Of a DNA stretch of 64,000 nucleotides, positions 61,930-64,000 are shown in pieces. Below the pieces are notes generated by a model that had not been told where the DNA came from, did no database searches, and saw nothing but the letters and a program-made list of their open reading frames with translations. The stretch comes from Candidatus Eisenbacteria bacterium. Lineage in GTDB: Bacteria; Eisenbacteria; RBG-16-71-46; JACRLI01. The position numbers were made by a program, and so were the translations under genes. Position 1 is the first letter of the stretch, and each line of letters begins with the position of its first letter. The stretch is taken from assembly GCA_016235265.1 (NCBI GenBank), contig JACRLI010000002.1, positions 111,231 through 175,230 on the forward strand, written 5' to 3'.

Positions 61930-62484
61930 GTGACCCCCGCCGTGTTCCTGGACCGCGACGGCACGCTGATCGTCGAGCGCGAGTACCTGGCCGATCCCGA
62001 GGGCGTGGAGTTCACACCGGGTGCGGCGGAGGCGGTGCGGAAGCTTCGCGCGCGGGGATTCATGGTCGTGGTGGTGTCCAACCAGGCGGGACTGGCGCGG
62101 GGTCTGTTCGCCGAGACGGCGGTGCATGCGGTGCACCGGCGCATCGAGGCGCTGCTGCGGGTCGAGGGCACGCATGTGGACGGCTACTACTTCTGCCCGC
62201 ACCACCCGGAATTCACCGGGCCGTGCCGCTGCCGCAAGCCCGAGCCGGGCATGCTACTGGATGCGGCCCGCGACCTGGAACTGGACCTGGCCCGCAGCTG
62301 GATGGTGGGGGACCGCCTGAGCGATGTGGAGGCCGGCGTCCGCGCGGGCGCACGGGGCATCCTGGTGCGCACCGGTTACGGGGACCTGGAAGAGAAGCTG
62401 CTGGACGCGCCGGGCTCGGTGAAGCCGGCCGCGCTGTGCGAGGACCTGGCGGGGGCGGCGGAGGTGATCCTGGAAACGGGCTGA
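61930..62484 (+). CDS. gmhB: D-glycero-D-manno-heptose-1,7-bisphosphate 7-phosphatase
   Basis: 184 residues from GTG 61930, with GGGAGGA at 61919-61925. HAD phosphatase making heptose 1-phosphate for ADP-heptose. Motif I VFLDRDGTLI (two catalytic Asp), motif II VVSNQAGLARG, zinc loop CPHHPEFTGPCRCRKP with its Cys/His ligands, and motif IV MVGDRLSDVEAG. GmhB feeds the heptosyltransferases encoded just upstream. A 70-nt gap separates it from waaF. gmhA and hldE are not in the window. Confidence 0.94.
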   Translation: MTPAVFLDRDGTLIVEREYLADPEGVEFTPGAAEAVRKLRARGFMVVVVSNQAGLARGLFAETAVHAVHRRIEALLRVEGTHVDGYYFCPHHPEFTGPCRCRKPEPGMLLDAARDLELDLARSWMVGDRLSDVEAGVRAGARGILVRTGYGDLEEKLLDAPGSVKPAALCEDLAGAAEVILETG

Positions 62485-62652
62485 AGAAGCCCCGGGGTGC
62501 TCTCCGACGCCCCCGGCCCCGGTGCCAGGAACGCCGGCGCACCCCGGCGCATACCTTGTCATCCACTCCGGCCGCGCTGCGGCAAACTCCTCGCACGGCG
62601 GCGAAACCCATCGCGGACACGCCCGCCTCAGCGCGGCGGGCCCTTCCGACGT

Positions 62653-63993
<1,341 letters not shown>

Positions 63994-64000
63994 GGGCTTC

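Noticed and set aside
62485-62652. Bidirectional terminator between gmhB and the hydrogenase gene
   Set aside because: Several GC-rich inverted stretches are present but none forms a clean stem with T-tails on either strand.

Overview
The window is about 70% G+C, densely coded and almost entirely on the + strand. It looks like the chromosome of an uncultured diderm bacterium of the FCB (Fibrobacteres-Chlorobi-Bacteroidetes) type, perhaps near Candidatus Eisenbacteria; that placement is inference. The evidence is a lipid A pathway with BamA, a fused LpxC-FabZ (common in Bacteroidetes/Chlorobi), secreted enzymes with FlgD-like C-terminal domains, a GEVED-type protein, a PEP-CTERM protein, TolB-repeat Ser/Thr kinases and a McsA-McsB-ClpC module. 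I see no tRNA, rRNA, CRISPR array, transposase or prophage.

Layout. 1-3105: end of a subtilisin-like protease and a GEVED-type secreted protein. 3259-8041: phosphofructokinase (PPi-type motifs), asd, an orphan EcfT, truA and a transaldolase. 8086-12824: a 36-bp tandem repeat, HtrA protease, glutamate dehydrogenase and a B12-binding radical SAM protein. 13007-20945: a signalling block (FHA-GAF-phosphatase, two overlapping Ser/Thr kinases, a DUF2007 protein on the - strand). 21330-23509: a small secreted protein and a zinc metalloprotease. 23766-30204: purine operon purB-purL-purQ-(PurS-like)-purF, every junction overlapping. 30370-31496: two tandem secreted paralogues with different C-terminal tails. 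31758-41997: lysS, a LolC/LolD-type transporter, mcsA-mcsB-clpC and bamA. 41997-51038: skp, lpxD, lpxC-fabZ, lpxA, an oxidoreductase, lpxB, a DUF374 acyltransferase, waaA and lpxK. 51058-53574: nadB, a Minf_1886 protein and Hsp20. 53582-62484: lon, an MsbA-like exporter, a heptosyltransferase, proS, a second heptosyltransferase and gmhB. 62653-63993 (- strand): [NiFe] hydrogenase large subunit.

The genes form long, translationally coupled operons (ATGA, GTGA and TAATG junctions). The central theme is envelope biogenesis: lipoprotein release, outer-membrane protein assembly, lipid A and core synthesis, and export, together with protein quality control (McsB-ClpC, Lon, HtrA, Hsp20). Eight candidate sigma70-type promoters share TTGxxx, a 16-18 nt spacer and a -10 usually of the form TAC/TAxxxT. 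Terminators are long GC stems with weak T-tails.

The most unusual observations are: (i) a shared C-terminal motif PG[ST]WGxLxRxYR on two secreted proteins, one of which has an adjacent paralogue carrying a PEP-CTERM tail at the same place; (ii) a dispersed hairpin repeat, intergenic at 23.5 kb and present as two in-frame tandem copies inside a heptosyltransferase gene at 61.2 kb; (iii) an apparent AUC start codon in lysS; (iv) a divergent, internally duplicated PurS-like gene between purQ and purF.
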